From contig NZ_JAGGQL010000011.1 of the NCBI RefSeq assembly GCF_018613315.1, positions 27,852 through 91,851 of the forward strand: 64,000 nt of DNA. Direction: 5' to 3'. Below, in pieces: positions 16,515 to 25,576 of the stretch; positions within the stretch are counted from its first letter, which is position 1, and every line of letters begins with the position of its first letter. The notes under the pieces are model-generated. The model ran no database searches, was not told the origin of the DNA, and worked only from the letters and a program-made list of their open reading frames with translations. Position numbers and translations under genes: made by a program. This DNA is from Bacillus sp. ISL-37 (GTDB taxonomy: Bacteria > Bacillota > Bacilli > Bacillales > Cytobacillaceae).

Positions 16515-17945
16515 ATGACCAAGTTGACGATTATACAGCAAAACGATACACATGGGAGCCTGGAACTCCATCCTGAACTTTTTTGGAAAGACAACAAACC
16601 TGAACTACGTAATACAGGAGGCTTTCCGAGGCTTGCGAGATATATCAAAGATCTTAAATCACAAGCAGAAAATGTTTTATTCCTAGATGGAGGAGACCTG
16701 TTTCATGGGACACTCCCTTAAGTGGCGTCGAAAGGCGAAGCGATTTTACCAGCATTGGAAAAAATGGGGCTGGATGGCTGGGTCCCTGGAAACTGGGATT
16801 TCGCCTACGGAAAAGAGCAGCTGTCTTCTCTGTTAAAAGCATTGCCTTTTCCTTCGGTCGCTTGCAACGTAAAGGATCAAGAAACAAATGAATCGTTTAT
16901 GAAGCCATTTATCATCAAGGAGCTTGAGGAAGTTAAGGTGGGTGTCATTGGACTGACCTATCCACATGTCGATGAGACCATGCCTGAAAACTTCTCAAAA
17001 GGCCTTGCGTTCTCAAGAGGCGTGGAAGAAACGCGTAATTGTGTGGAAGAGTTAAAGGGCCAGGTGGATCTTATTGTGTTATTAAGCCATATGGGACTCC
17101 CACTTGATGTCGAGCTGGCAACCCTTGTAGATGGTATTGATATCGTCTTGTCGGGACACAGCCATGACAGGGTAGAAGAGCCGATCACCGTCAATGATAC
17201 GCTCGTCGTTCAGGCTGGTTCAAGTGCATCCTTCCTTGGAAAACTGGATATTACCTTTGAAGGCGGAAGGATGGAGGACTATCGATACGAACTAGTGGCG
17301 ATTGGCGAAAGCTTCCCTGAGGATGAGGAAATGGCGGGAATCATTTCTGAAATATTAGAGCCATACGGTAAGGAACGGGGCAATATCGTCGGCAAGACGG
17401 AAACAATTTTACACAGAATGACCTTGAATGAAGCACAGATGGACCAATTGATTACAGATGCCTATCTTCATGTCTACAATAGTGATCTGGCTTTTTCACA
17501 CGGGTGGAGGTACGGTACGCCGGTTCCTGCCGGAGATATAACCGAATATGACCTGCATACCATCATCCCGACGAATCCGGAAATGTTCACGCTTGAAATG
17601 ACGGGAGAACGGCTGATGAATGCCCTAGAGAAGAATTTGGAGATGGTGTTCTCAAGAGACCCGTTTAAGCAAAAAGGCGGATATATATTAAGGTCCTCTG
17701 GGTTATTCATGTCCTTCAAGCCATACAATCCGGAAGGCAACAGGATCCAGAAGCTGCTCGTAGGCGGACAAGAGATTGATTTGAAGAAGAAATACAAGGT
17801 TGCCGGGGCCGGCAAGCAGCTGTTTAAAGGTGCTGAAGCAGATAAAACCTATCATGGTGTCCATGCTGTTGAAGTTATTAAGCAATTCTTGAAGGAAAAC
17901 GGAACATTCAAAGCTGATGGGGAACCAAGGATCCTGAGTACGTAG
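16515..17945 (+). pseudogene. YunD-like metallophosphoesterase/5'-nucleotidase split by one in-frame stop
   Basis: The frame encodes a metallophosphatase of the UshA/YunD type: QQNDTHGSLE metal site at the start, GGDLFHGT, GNWDFAYG, LSGHSHD and a C-terminal 5'-nucleotidase domain ending near 17945. A single TAA at 16719-16721 interrupts it after residue 68, right after HGTLP. Both sides remain in the same frame. No other damage is visible, and the downstream part begins with a GTG codon but no ribosome site. It is a recent nonsense mutation, a sequencing error or a readthrough case. GGAGGAGAGG precedes the ATG. Confidence 0.8.
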
Positions 17946-17969
17946 TAATATTTGTTTCCAGGATGTTTT

Positions 17970-18281
17970 AATAGACATTTCGGGGTCGAAGCAAAGTCAA
18001 AATGTCTAATAAAGAAGGATTAATGGACATTTCGAAGACGAAGCAAAGTCAAAATGTCTAATAAAGTTGGTTTAATGGACATTTCGAAGGCGAAGCAAAG
18101 TCAAAATGTCCAAGAAAGAGGGTTTAATGGACATTTCGGGATCGAAGCAAAGTCAAAATGTCTAATAAAGAAGGGTTAATGGACATTTCGAAGGCGAGGC
18201 AAAGTCAAAATGTCCAAGAAAGAGGGGTTAATGGACATTTTAAAAGAGAAGCAGCGCAAAAATGTCCATTAAGACACAAAA
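17970..18281. repeat. Tandem hairpin array, 52-bp period, six copies
   Basis: Units begin at 17970, 18022, 18074, 18126, 18178 and 18230, exactly 52 bp apart. Each holds arms GGACATTT and AAATGTCC (or TCT) about 20 bp apart, so each can form a hairpin. The array fills the gap between the convergent YunD-like and TlpA genes. It has no coding potential. Confidence 0.93.
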
Positions 18282-18310
18282 AAAGTCGCGGCCAAAGCCG
18301 CGACTTTTTT
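18278..18310. terminator. Bidirectional terminator
   Basis: AAAAAGTCGCGGC and GCCGCGACTTTTTT pair perfectly with A and T tracts on either side, between convergent units. It ends the minus-strand thiol operon. Confidence 0.9.
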
Positions 18311-18899
18311 ACTTAACCCCAGTAAGGTCCTTCATCATTTTCTCATCCATAGGGCCAACGATTTTCTTGGTAATTACGCCGTTTTCATCAAGGATGTAGC
18401 TGGTTGGGATGGTAAACGCCTGGTAGGTCGTTCCGGCATTCCCCTCTTCATCCATAGGAATCGTAAAGGTCAAACCATATTCTTCAACGAATTTTTTGAC
18501 TTCATCCTCGCCTTTGTCCATATTTGTTAGGTTGACAGCGAGAATTTCAACGCCCTGGTCATTATATTCTTCGTAAAAATTTTGCATATGTGGCATTTCG
18601 GCCTTACATGGAGGGCACCATGTAGCCCAGAAATTGAGAATCACTTTTTTGCCACGGTAATCAGAAAGCTTGATTGTATTGCCATCAAGGGTGTTCAATT
18701 CAAAATCAGGTGCCTCAGCGCCTTCACGCAACGAAGAAAGCTTCGCGCCTGGAATGTCTTCTGTTGTTTCTACAGTTTCGCCTGCTGGAGCTGTTGTGGT
18801 GTTCTTCTCGCTTTCTGTTGATCCTGGTTTCCAGATGTTCACGACAAGAATGACAACAGCCAGTGCTAAAATCGCCAAAGATAAAAGATTTTTATTCAA
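18309..18899 (-). CDS. TlpA/ResA-family thiol-disulfide oxidoreductase
   Basis: The 196-residue protein has an N-terminal membrane anchor (about residues 5-22), an acidic Thr-rich linker, and a thioredoxin-like domain with the redox motif WCPPC (Cys95 and Cys98) and the cis-proline segment TIPTSYILD. It acts outside the membrane, reducing apocytochromes or other disulfides with electrons from CcdA. It is the last gene of a minus-strand operon with CcdA, two-component, OsmC and membrane protein genes, and overlaps the previous gene by 4 bp. Confidence 0.92.
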   Translation of the reverse strand: MNKNLLSLAILALAVVILVVNIWKPGSTESEKNTTTAPAGETVETTEDIPGAKLSSLREGAEAPDFELNTLDGNTIKLSDYRGKKVILNFWATWCPPCKAEMPHMQNFYEEYNDQGVEILAVNLTNMDKGEDEVKKFVEEYGLTFTIPMDEEGNAGTTYQAFTIPTSYILDENGVITKKIVGPMDEKMMKDLTGVK

Positions 18900-19507
18900 T
18901 GCTGAATTTCCTCCTTATTAAAACGCTGAAAAATGATTAAGTGAATTCCGAGTGCGAAGATCAAAATGTTTTCCAATGAGAGCATATCCGAAAAAAGGCT
19001 AAGTATTAGTGCTTCAAGCATGAGAAACAATATTGCATACTCAGCAATGAGCTTAATGTTTTTGAAGAAAAACAAAATGAAGCCTAATAAAAGGCCGGCC
19101 TGTATAGCAGTTGCGAGATAATCCTGTGAGAATGCAAATAACCCTGTCCAATACAGTAAAAAGAATATAAGGTACACAGGGAGATACTCCTCTGGTTTGA
19201 TGGTGCTGCCCTTTTTCCTTGTTAGCCAATATAAATAGATTGCGATTCCGATATATGCAAGAATCTGGCCCTCTGTACCGCCATTAAAGTAGACAAGGGA
19301 GAAGGGAGTATCAATGAACAGCTTGAAATTGAAAATTGCATAGCTGAGCTTATAAATCGCAATGTAAAGGAAGAAGCTGTTCCAATACCAATCATCGATA
19401 CTCTTTTTCTCTCTGGCCCGGTAAATCAGGGCTCCGATAAAAATGGCAGCAAACGCTGCAAGCAAATCTGCTGGCAGTGTGAATCTGCCAAAAGTTATAT
19501 AGTTCAA
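18896..19507 (-). CDS. Polytopic membrane protein of unknown function in thiol operon
   Basis: This 203-residue protein has about seven hydrophobic segments. One stretch (YFNGGTEGQILAYIGIAIYL) loosely recalls the Lgt diacylglyceryl transferase signature, but the catalytic arginine context of Lgt is not evident. It has no cysteines. It overlaps its neighbours by 4 bp on both sides, so it is tightly coupled to OsmC and TlpA genes and probably shares their role. Confidence 0.8.
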   Translation of the reverse strand: MNYITFGRFTLPADLLAAFAAIFIGALIYRAREKKSIDDWYWNSFFLYIAIYKLSYAIFNFKLFIDTPFSLVYFNGGTEGQILAYIGIAIYLYWLTRKKGSTIKPEEYLPVYLIFFLLYWTGLFAFSQDYLATAIQAGLLLGFILFFFKNIKLIAEYAILFLMLEALILSLFSDMLSLENILIFALGIHLIIFQRFNKEEIQH

Positions 19508-19917
19508 GCAACATCACCTTTTTTTGGCTGGTCTGGCGTGAACTCAATCTGATAACCGATGTCGATACTTCCGATTACAGATTGGATCATGCCGCAATTT
19601 TTCAGGACAAGTCCGGCAAGCTTTTCAGCTTGATCAGCCTTATCAATAGTATCAGTCTGAACACTTACATTGAAAATCAGCTGTTCAATCCGGTTTCCTT
19701 CTTCCGGATTCCGCGTTGCTGACACTTGTACGTCGATTCTTTTATAGTCTATTCTCATTTTGGTGAGAATATTTGCGAGCACCGAGGTGCTGCATCCAGT
19801 TAAAGAGGATACGAACAGCTCCATAGGCCTATAGCCCATCTCCGTATTTGGAGATATTGGCAAGAATCCATATTCAAGCTGGCCAATTAGTTTCTCATTA
19901 TAATACGTAAATTCCAT
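19504..19917 (-). CDS. OsmC family protein
   Basis: The 137-residue protein has the OsmC fold with the two conserved cysteines: Cys42 in SLTGCSTSVL and Cys108 in LKNCGMIQSV. OsmC/Ohr-type proteins are thiol-dependent peroxidases or handle persulfides. The ATG at 19917 lies 8 nt behind AAAGGAG. The preceding GTG is too close. Context with CcdA and TlpA favours a thiol or persulfide role. Confidence 0.88.
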   Translation of the reverse strand: MEFTYYNEKLIGQLEYGFLPISPNTEMGYRPMELFVSSLTGCSTSVLANILTKMRIDYKRIDVQVSATRNPEEGNRIEQLIFNVSVQTDTIDKADQAEKLAGLVLKNCGMIQSVIGSIDIGYQIEFTPDQPKKGDVA

Positions 19918-19985
19918 CACAATCGCTCCTTTTGTACGAAAACATCATTTACCGTCCAGTATGTGATCGTATTGTTAAGGAATGA

Positions 19986-21053
19986 TTAAGAATTCCGGTG
20001 GATTGGAATCGTTATCCAAAATGTATGATTATGCCCATCTGTATCAACTCCAATATTCCCTTGATGGGCGTCAATGATGCTTTTTGCGATGGCAAGCCCG
20101 AGTCCTGCACCATCAGCTTTTGTGCTGCGTGATTCTTCAAGCCTGAAAAATCGTTCGAAAATGAGTTCTTTCATCTCCGGATCAATGTACTTTCCTTGGT
20201 GGGAAAAAGTAATTTTGTACACCTTACCGTCAGATTGTGCAGCGATTGAAAGGTTCCCGCCAGTATCATAATCTATGATATTCTGCAGCAGATTGGATAG
20301 GACTTGCTTTAAGCCGTCTTCATGACCAAAAATGGGGGCATGTTCTATATGCTGATTGACTGTTTCAAATTTGTTCGATAACTTCAGCTGGAAGGCTGCC
20401 AGTGATTCTGCCATGACTTGTTTAATATCGGTTACTTCAAACTGTTTCTCAAGAAAGTAAACCTCTTTATTCCACGCGTCAAGCTCAGCAATCAGGTCGA
20501 CAATCCTGGTAATCCGCTTGGATTCCTCCAAAAGAGAGCCGAACAGCTCACGGTTGCCTGGCAATACACCGTTATGAAGGGCTTCAAGATAGCCGTTGAT
20601 ATTCGTTAACGGAGTCCTCAACTCATGGGCGATGTCTCTTAACATTTCTTCCCGTCTAGTCTGCACAGCAGAAAGAGTTTCTGACATTGCGTTAAAATTC
20701 GTTACAAGTTCGCCTAATTCACCGCTTGCAGTGACATCTATTTTCGAAGGGATCTTGCCTTCTTTAATTTGGTCTGCGGCAAACGCCATTGTCCTCACCG
20801 GTTTCACGATCCGCTTTACTGAAAAATAATGCAAAAGCCCGGCAATGACAAATGCAATGATGCTAACTTTGATAAGGAATGAATTCAATGTGTCAACCAG
20901 CTGCGTCCCAGTCACCTGTTGGTTATTGACAAGGAAGCAGGCATAATCTTTCACGGATATACCTGCAAGCATGATGACAAGCAGGATGACGACGCTGTTG
21001 ACTGCCACAAGTTTAGATAGTAACAAATCCGCCATGCTTTTAATTCGCCGCAA
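19986..21053 (-). CDS. Sensor histidine kinase
   Basis: The 355-residue kinase has two membrane helices (about residues 18-32 and 60-76) around a short external loop of some 27 residues that contains one cysteine (Cys39). A HAMP linker follows, then an HisKA domain with phospho-accepting His143 in IAHELRTPLT, and an ATPase domain with GAGLGLAIA. The start is a TTG overlapping the response regulator end by 14 bp. An ATG at 21035 is an alternative. The small loop suggests sensing within or at the membrane. Confidence 0.92.
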   Translation of the reverse strand: MRRIKSMADLLLSKLVAVNSVVILLVIMLAGISVKDYACFLVNNQQVTGTQLVDTLNSFLIKVSIIAFVIAGLLHYFSVKRIVKPVRTMAFAADQIKEGKIPSKIDVTASGELGELVTNFNAMSETLSAVQTRREEMLRDIAHELRTPLTNINGYLEALHNGVLPGNRELFGSLLEESKRITRIVDLIAELDAWNKEVYFLEKQFEVTDIKQVMAESLAAFQLKLSNKFETVNQHIEHAPIFGHEDGLKQVLSNLLQNIIDYDTGGNLSIAAQSDGKVYKITFSHQGKYIDPEMKELIFERFFRLEESRSTKADGAGLGLAIAKSIIDAHQGNIGVDTDGHNHTFWITIPIHRNS

Positions 21054-21735
21054 ATTTATACCCCATTCCTCTTACTGTTTGGATATAATCTTTAGGCGTT
21101 TTTTCTTTAATTTTTTCCCGGAGATTCTTAATATGGACGTCAATCGTCCGCTCAGTAACAGCTTTTTCGTTGTTTTCATAGATCGTGTCGAGTATTTGGG
21201 TCCTCGAAAGGATTTGACCTGGATGCTGCATGAACATATGAAGGAGCCTGAATTCAAAATTGGTCAAATCGAGTGGCTCGCCATCAACCAGTGCCTCCCC
21301 TTTTGCAGGCTTGATTGTAAGACCTGTAAAAGTCAGTTTTCCGCATCTGCTTGCCGTCCTTCTTAACACCGCTTCAATCCTGACCATCAGCTCAGCAGGG
21401 CTGAAAGGTTTTACGACATAATCATCTGCTCCAAGCTTGAAGCCATCGATCCTGCTTTTCTCAGAAGCCTTTGCAGTAAGCATAATGACAGGCATCATGC
21501 TTTCCAAGTCATTGCGAACCCAGCGGCAGACCTCCTCACCGCTTTTGCCGGGGAGCATCAGGTCAAGAATAAGGATGCATGGATCATATTTTTCAATCAT
21601 TTCCTGAGCGACAATGCCGTTGTCAGCCTCTAGCACCTCATAGCCTTCATTCGTCAAATAAATCTTAACAAGTGTGCGGATTTTAGGGTCATCTTCAACG
21701 ACGAGTACACTTTTGCCAATCAATTCTTTCTTCAC
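21040..21735 (-). CDS. OmpR/PhoB-family response regulator
   Basis: The 231-residue regulator has a receiver domain with phospho-acceptor Asp58 (LILDLMLPG) and a winged-helix DNA-binding domain ending VRGMGYKFA. It lies between ccdA and its kinase gene in one operon. Its likely targets include this thiol-redox operon, but that is inference. Confidence 0.94.
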   Translation of the reverse strand: MKKELIGKSVLVVEDDPKIRTLVKIYLTNEGYEVLEADNGIVAQEMIEKYDPCILILDLMLPGKSGEEVCRWVRNDLESMMPVIMLTAKASEKSRIDGFKLGADDYVVKPFSPAELMVRIEAVLRRTASRCGKLTFTGLTIKPAKGEALVDGEPLDLTNFEFRLLHMFMQHPGQILSRTQILDTIYENNEKAVTERTIDVHIKNLREKIKEKTPKDYIQTVRGMGYKFAAN

Positions 21736-21790
21736 TTGTTAGGTCACTCCTTACACAGCCTGGCATCAATTTTAAGCTATACAGCTCGCT

Positions 21791-22504
21791 TTATACTCCG
21801 AATAAGCTGTAAGCAGACAGCCATGCACTGATTTTCTGCATTTGCCCTGAAAGGACAAGGAAGCCCATTCCTACCATAATCATACCATTCACGAGTGCAA
21901 GCTTAGAAAGATACTTGTTGATCTTCTTAATCGCTTTCAAGGAATAAGAAATGACAAACGATATGATTAGGAAAGGAACTGCCATTCCAAGTGAGTAGGA
22001 AGTCAGCAGATACATACCCTGATACAGAGTATCGGATGAACTCGCCAAAAGCAGAATAGAGGAGAGTGCAAGTCCGACACAAGGAGACCATCCGCTCGCA
22101 AACGCCATTCCTAGAAACACTGAACTGAATGCACCTTTTGGTTTAGTTTCAGATTGGACCTTTTTCTCCATCATCAGGAACTTGTTATTCAACAAGCCAG
22201 CCATCTGCAGGCCGAAAATGATGATCAGCAATCCAGCAATTTGCATCACAATTGTCCGGTAACTTGCGAAAACCTGTCCAAGGAATGATGCAGAGGCACC
22301 CATGACGATAAAAATTAAGCTAAAACCGATAATGAATCCAAATGAACGGGTAAAAAGTGTTGCACGATCTACAGCTACTTTAGATCCCTCAATCTTCCCG
22401 CCAGTCAAATGTGTTATGTAAGCAGGGAGAAGCGGGAACACACATGGTGAAAAAAAAGATAAGATTCCAGCAGTAAAAGCAAAGAATAATCCAATTTCAG
22501 TCAT
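21791..22504 (-). CDS. ccdA: CcdA-type thiol-disulfide transporter
   Basis: The 237-residue protein has six membrane helices and the two conserved motifs FFSPCVFPLLP (Cys21) and GWSPCVGLAL (Cys142). CcdA/DsbD-type proteins carry reducing equivalents from cytoplasmic thioredoxin to extracytoplasmic proteins such as TlpA/ResA. It is the first gene of the minus-strand operon and follows AAAGGAG. A promoter and operator-like palindrome lie 75-130 bp upstream. Confidence 0.93.
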   Translation of the reverse strand: MTEIGLFFAFTAGILSFFSPCVFPLLPAYITHLTGGKIEGSKVAVDRATLFTRSFGFIIGFSLIFIVMGASASFLGQVFASYRTIVMQIAGLLIIIFGLQMAGLLNNKFLMMEKKVQSETKPKGAFSSVFLGMAFASGWSPCVGLALSSILLLASSSDTLYQGMYLLTSYSLGMAVPFLIISFVISYSLKAIKKINKYLSKLALVNGMIMVGMGFLVLSGQMQKISAWLSAYSLFGV

Positions 22505-22578
22505 AATAAAATATTCACTCCTTTTCTGTTATTATAATCTGATGTCTTTGTTAAGGATTAATTAAGAGTTTTAAAAAT

Positions 22579-22632
22579 ATACCCATGTCGGTATTATGTA
22601 TATATTTTATAATTACTGTAGAAAACTTTCAA
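22579..22632 (-). promoter_or_regulatory. Promoter and CsoR/CstR-type operator of the ccdA operon
   Basis: On the minus strand TTGAAA (22627-22632) and TAAAAT (22604-22609) are separated by 17 bp. The palindrome ATACC-N6-GGTAT at 22579-22594 starts 9 bp past the -10, where it would block initiation. The same geometry is seen at 29618. Confidence 0.65.
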
Positions 22633-22702
22633 ATTTATACCTCACATCACTGCTCAAGATAATTACATTTGATTGCTAGTATACTGTTTTCGGGAAAAAA
22701 AA

Positions 22703-22731
22703 TAAAACCCAGGATAGTCTCCTAGGTTTTA
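22703..22731 (-). terminator. Rho-independent terminator, minus strand
   Basis: AAAACCCAGGA and TCCTAGGTTTT pair, and on the minus strand a T-rich run follows. It ends the 61-residue membrane protein unit. Confidence 0.85.
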
Positions 22732-22779
22732 CATCTTTATTTCCCCTCACAATTTAAACCCTGTGTGGTATAATGCAAA

Positions 22780-22965
22780 TTAATGCTCTAAATTTCTTCT
22801 GATACCGAAATAAGTGAACAGGGAAACAGTGGTTAAAATGGCCAATGAGGCAATTTCGAATTTAACGTCGCGGTATGTGACGGAATCATCCTTTGTAAAG
22901 TACATCAAGCCGAAAATAAATACAGATAATACTACAACAGTAATGATGATATCTAACTTTTTCAT
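22780..22965 (-). CDS. Small two-helix membrane protein
   Basis: I do not recognise this 61-residue protein. It has two hydrophobic segments (about residues 5-22 and 38-54) and a basic C-terminus. GGAGGG lies 7 nt before the ATG at 22965. The longer frame upstream overlaps the divergent LysR gene and is not credible. It is divergent from the LysR-family gene by 42 bp and may be its target. Confidence 0.75.
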   Translation of the reverse strand: MKKLDIIITVVVLSVFIFGLMYFTKDDSVTYRDVKFEIASLAILTTVSLFTYFGIRRNLEH

Positions 22966-23007
22966 TTTATTCCCTCCAATAATATAGTATAAAGGGGTGC
23001 AATCATA

Positions 23008-23910
23008 TTGAATCTGGAACATCTCAAGACATTCATTGCTGCGGCTAAATATGAGAGCTTCTCCCAGGCAGGGAAGATGCTGAATCTCTCCCAACCAGCC
23101 GTAAGCCATCAAATCAGCCAGTTAGAAACCTACTATAATAAACAGTTGTTCATCAGGGCCAATCGCAAAATCAAATTATCAGAGGCTGGAAAAACATTGT
23201 ATGAACATGGCCAGCAGTTGATAGCATTGAATGAGAAAATGGAAAATCTTCTGGCAGAAGGGGACTCAAGTCAATCAATCAAGATTGGCTGCAGCAACAC
23301 AATCGGCGAATGCCTGATCTCGAAAATGGTTCAGGATTTTATAAGGTTGAATCCTGATATAACCAGCAATCAAATCCAAATCACCATCGGCACATCTGTG
23401 CATATTACGGATTTGCTTTATGCTTCTGATATTGACCTTGCCCTTGTCGAGGGACAAGCCGGCCGATATGACTTTATTTCTCATGAGTTCTATGATGACT
23501 TGCTCGTACTTGGTGTTTCTCCACAGCTTAGGGTAGACCCGGGAAACCAGGAACCTGCGAAGCTTGAAGAAATGACCTGGCTGATCCGTGAGCCGGGTTG
23601 TGCGATGAGGCAGGCAACGCTGGATTTATGGAAAGGCTTGAATATCCAGCCGAAATCCGTCCTTGTTTACAATAGCAACACGCTCATTAAAGAAGGTGTG
23701 AAAAATGGACTTGGTGTCGCTGTCTTTTCCAAGCTGGCAATCTGTCCTGAGATTCACTCAAGGCAGCTTATTGTCAGTCCTTTTAAAGACAGGGACCGAT
23801 TCCGCCCATTCTTCCTGTTAAGAAAAGATAAACAGTTCAAGTCCAATCTACATGAAAGATTGTGGAACTTCATAAGAGAATTAGATGAAAATCCTAATGC
23901 TTCCTGTTAA
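23008..23910 (+). CDS. LysR-family transcriptional regulator
   Basis: The 300-residue protein has the LysR helix-turn-helix (FSQAGKMLNLSQPAVSHQISQLE, residues 17-39, split here as FSQAGKMLNLSQ and PAVSHQISQLE) and a C-terminal periplasmic-binding-type effector domain. It starts with TTG behind AAAGGGG. Effector and targets are unknown. Divergence from the small membrane gene and closeness to sulfur and respiratory genes hint at sulfur metabolism. Confidence 0.93.
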   Translation: MNLEHLKTFIAAAKYESFSQAGKMLNLSQPAVSHQISQLETYYNKQLFIRANRKIKLSEAGKTLYEHGQQLIALNEKMENLLAEGDSSQSIKIGCSNTIGECLISKMVQDFIRLNPDITSNQIQITIGTSVHITDLLYASDIDLALVEGQAGRYDFISHEFYDDLLVLGVSPQLRVDPGNQEPAKLEEMTWLIREPGCAMRQATLDLWKGLNIQPKSVLVYNSNTLIKEGVKNGLGVAVFSKLAICPEIHSRQLIVSPFKDRDRFRPFFLLRKDKQFKSNLHERLWNFIRELDENPNASC

Positions 23911-23932
23911 GAAGCATTAGGATTTTTCTTTT
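23889..23932 (+). terminator. Rho-independent terminator of the LysR gene
   Basis: AAATCCTAATGCTTC and GAAGCATTAGGATTT form a 15-bp stem overlapping the gene end, followed by T-rich sequence. Confidence 0.9.
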
Positions 23933-23961
23933 GTCCTGCTCCAGCGCCGGAACTCTTCTTG

Positions 23962-25548
23962 TTATTCTTTATCCTTCTTTTGTTCAGCCAATTCCATTTC
24001 AAGCTCAGTTTGAATTGAAAGGGACTTATGCTCGTCTGTAGCAAGGTAGTCGATGATTTGTTGTCTTTGTTCATCGGACATTTTTGCTCCGTTCCCAGCC
24101 ATACGGTCTACAACAGAAGTCCATGCCTCAGCACCTTTACTGTTGTTTCTCATGATTCGGCCGATATCGTGGCATGTCAGGCAAGTGCCGAGGAAGGCTT
24201 CTTCATTGACATTCCTCGCATCCGGGAACACAAGAGTAGAAGCTTTCTTGATTTTGTTCGCTTCTTCCTCATTGCCTTTTTGGTTAGCTAAAATTTGATC
24301 TTTTGGTACATTTGTTTTGATGGCAATTCCATTTGGATTCAAACCAACAGGTATTGTCTGTCTGAAGTCCTTTTTCTTTGTAAGGTCGATTTTTGTAAGG
24401 GTTTTGTCACCCCAGTTTGAACCGAACATCATGCTGCCATCAGGACTCCAGCTTAGCCAGTGGATATTTTGCACGCCCCAGATTTTCCTTACGATTTTAT
24501 AGTTGTCTTCAGGATCGAGGACAGTCAAGAAGCCTGCACCATTCTGGGAAGTATACCAGTATCCGTCTGGACCAAGATAAGGGATGTTTGTTCCGGGACC
24601 TGTTTTAATTGTCTTGATGAACTTTAATTTTTTTGCATCTATGATGGAGATTGACCCATCATTACGATTTCCGGTAACCAAATCGTAAGTATCACCCATG
24701 AAGCTTACGTTAACAGGTTTCGGTATATCTCCAATTTTCTTAAGAAGCTCTTCAGTTTCTGCGTCATAGATAGCAACTTCATTGTCAGCTGTATTGGATA
24801 CAGCGACAAGCTTTCCATCGTTTGACATGTCCAGTCCTGAACCAGTTCCTTTTCCGTAATCAGTCTCTGTTCTTTCCAGGTATCTCATGTCACCAGTTTC
24901 AATGTCGATGACTGTGATGAACGATTCTGCCTGTAAGCTGACGAATAGCTTTTTGCCATCAGGAGTGACATTCAAATCCCTTGGCTTTTTACCAACATCT
25001 TTGAAGACTTTTACAAGTTCAGCCTTCTCAGCATCAATCATTCCAACCGCGCCAACGCCGTTCAAAGAGGTGAAGGCATATTTGCCATCCCTTGAAAACG
25101 TCATATGCTGAGGGGCAGGGTCGCTGTCAAAGCCGGGAAAATCGATATCATGTGACTCAAGTGTCTCCATGTTGATGGCTAACACACTTGTTCCATAACG
25201 CTGAGTAGCAAAAGCCCAACTTTGGTCTTTATTTAAATGAACATGGTGGGGAGTACCCGCGCTCTGGATGTATTTTACCGGATTGCCGGTTTTGATATCA
25301 GCGATGGCAATGCCGTTACTAACTTCGTTCGCAGAAAGGATCCAGCCCTCCCCGTCCCAATCCATATTGGTATCCGCGTTGCCGTTCGGCTGGTCTTTCC
25401 ACCAGTTAGAAGAATAGTCCTCATGGATTGGAGGAAGTTCTTTTTCGTTTTTATTATCAAGTGATGCATCTTTTACTGCGGCTTCAGAACAGGCAGTAAG
25501 TGAAATTGAAAGTAGTGCGAATGCTGACAGTTTCAAGATTTTATTCAT
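23962..25548 (-). CDS. Lipoprotein beta-propeller with C-terminal cytochrome c domain
   Basis: The 528-residue protein has a lipobox SLTAC (Cys20), a YVTN/D1-like beta-propeller (about residues 65-410), and one C-terminal c-type haem site CLTCH at residues 456-460. The cytochrome cd1 nitrite reductases place their cytochrome domain before the propeller, so the order here is reversed. It is the last gene of the ccoN operon. I infer an extracytoplasmic electron-transfer protein that feeds or senses the oxidase. Substrate is unknown. Confidence 0.8.
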   Translation of the reverse strand: MNKILKLSAFALLSISLTACSEAAVKDASLDNKNEKELPPIHEDYSSNWWKDQPNGNADTNMDWDGEGWILSANEVSNGIAIADIKTGNPVKYIQSAGTPHHVHLNKDQSWAFATQRYGTSVLAINMETLESHDIDFPGFDSDPAPQHMTFSRDGKYAFTSLNGVGAVGMIDAEKAELVKVFKDVGKKPRDLNVTPDGKKLFVSLQAESFITVIDIETGDMRYLERTETDYGKGTGSGLDMSNDGKLVAVSNTADNEVAIYDAETEELLKKIGDIPKPVNVSFMGDTYDLVTGNRNDGSISIIDAKKLKFIKTIKTGPGTNIPYLGPDGYWYTSQNGAGFLTVLDPEDNYKIVRKIWGVQNIHWLSWSPDGSMMFGSNWGDKTLTKIDLTKKKDFRQTIPVGLNPNGIAIKTNVPKDQILANQKGNEEEANKIKKASTLVFPDARNVNEEAFLGTCLTCHDIGRIMRNNSKGAEAWTSVVDRMAGNGAKMSDEQRQQIIDYLATDEHKSLSIQTELEMELAEQKKDKE

Positions 25549-25576
25549 TTATGTTCTCACCTCGCTTTGGTTTTCT

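Noticed and set aside
23936..23953. GCTCCAGCGCC similarity to the 4.8-kb structured repeat
   Set aside because: Only about 11 bases match, with no second arm nearby; too short to call a remnant.
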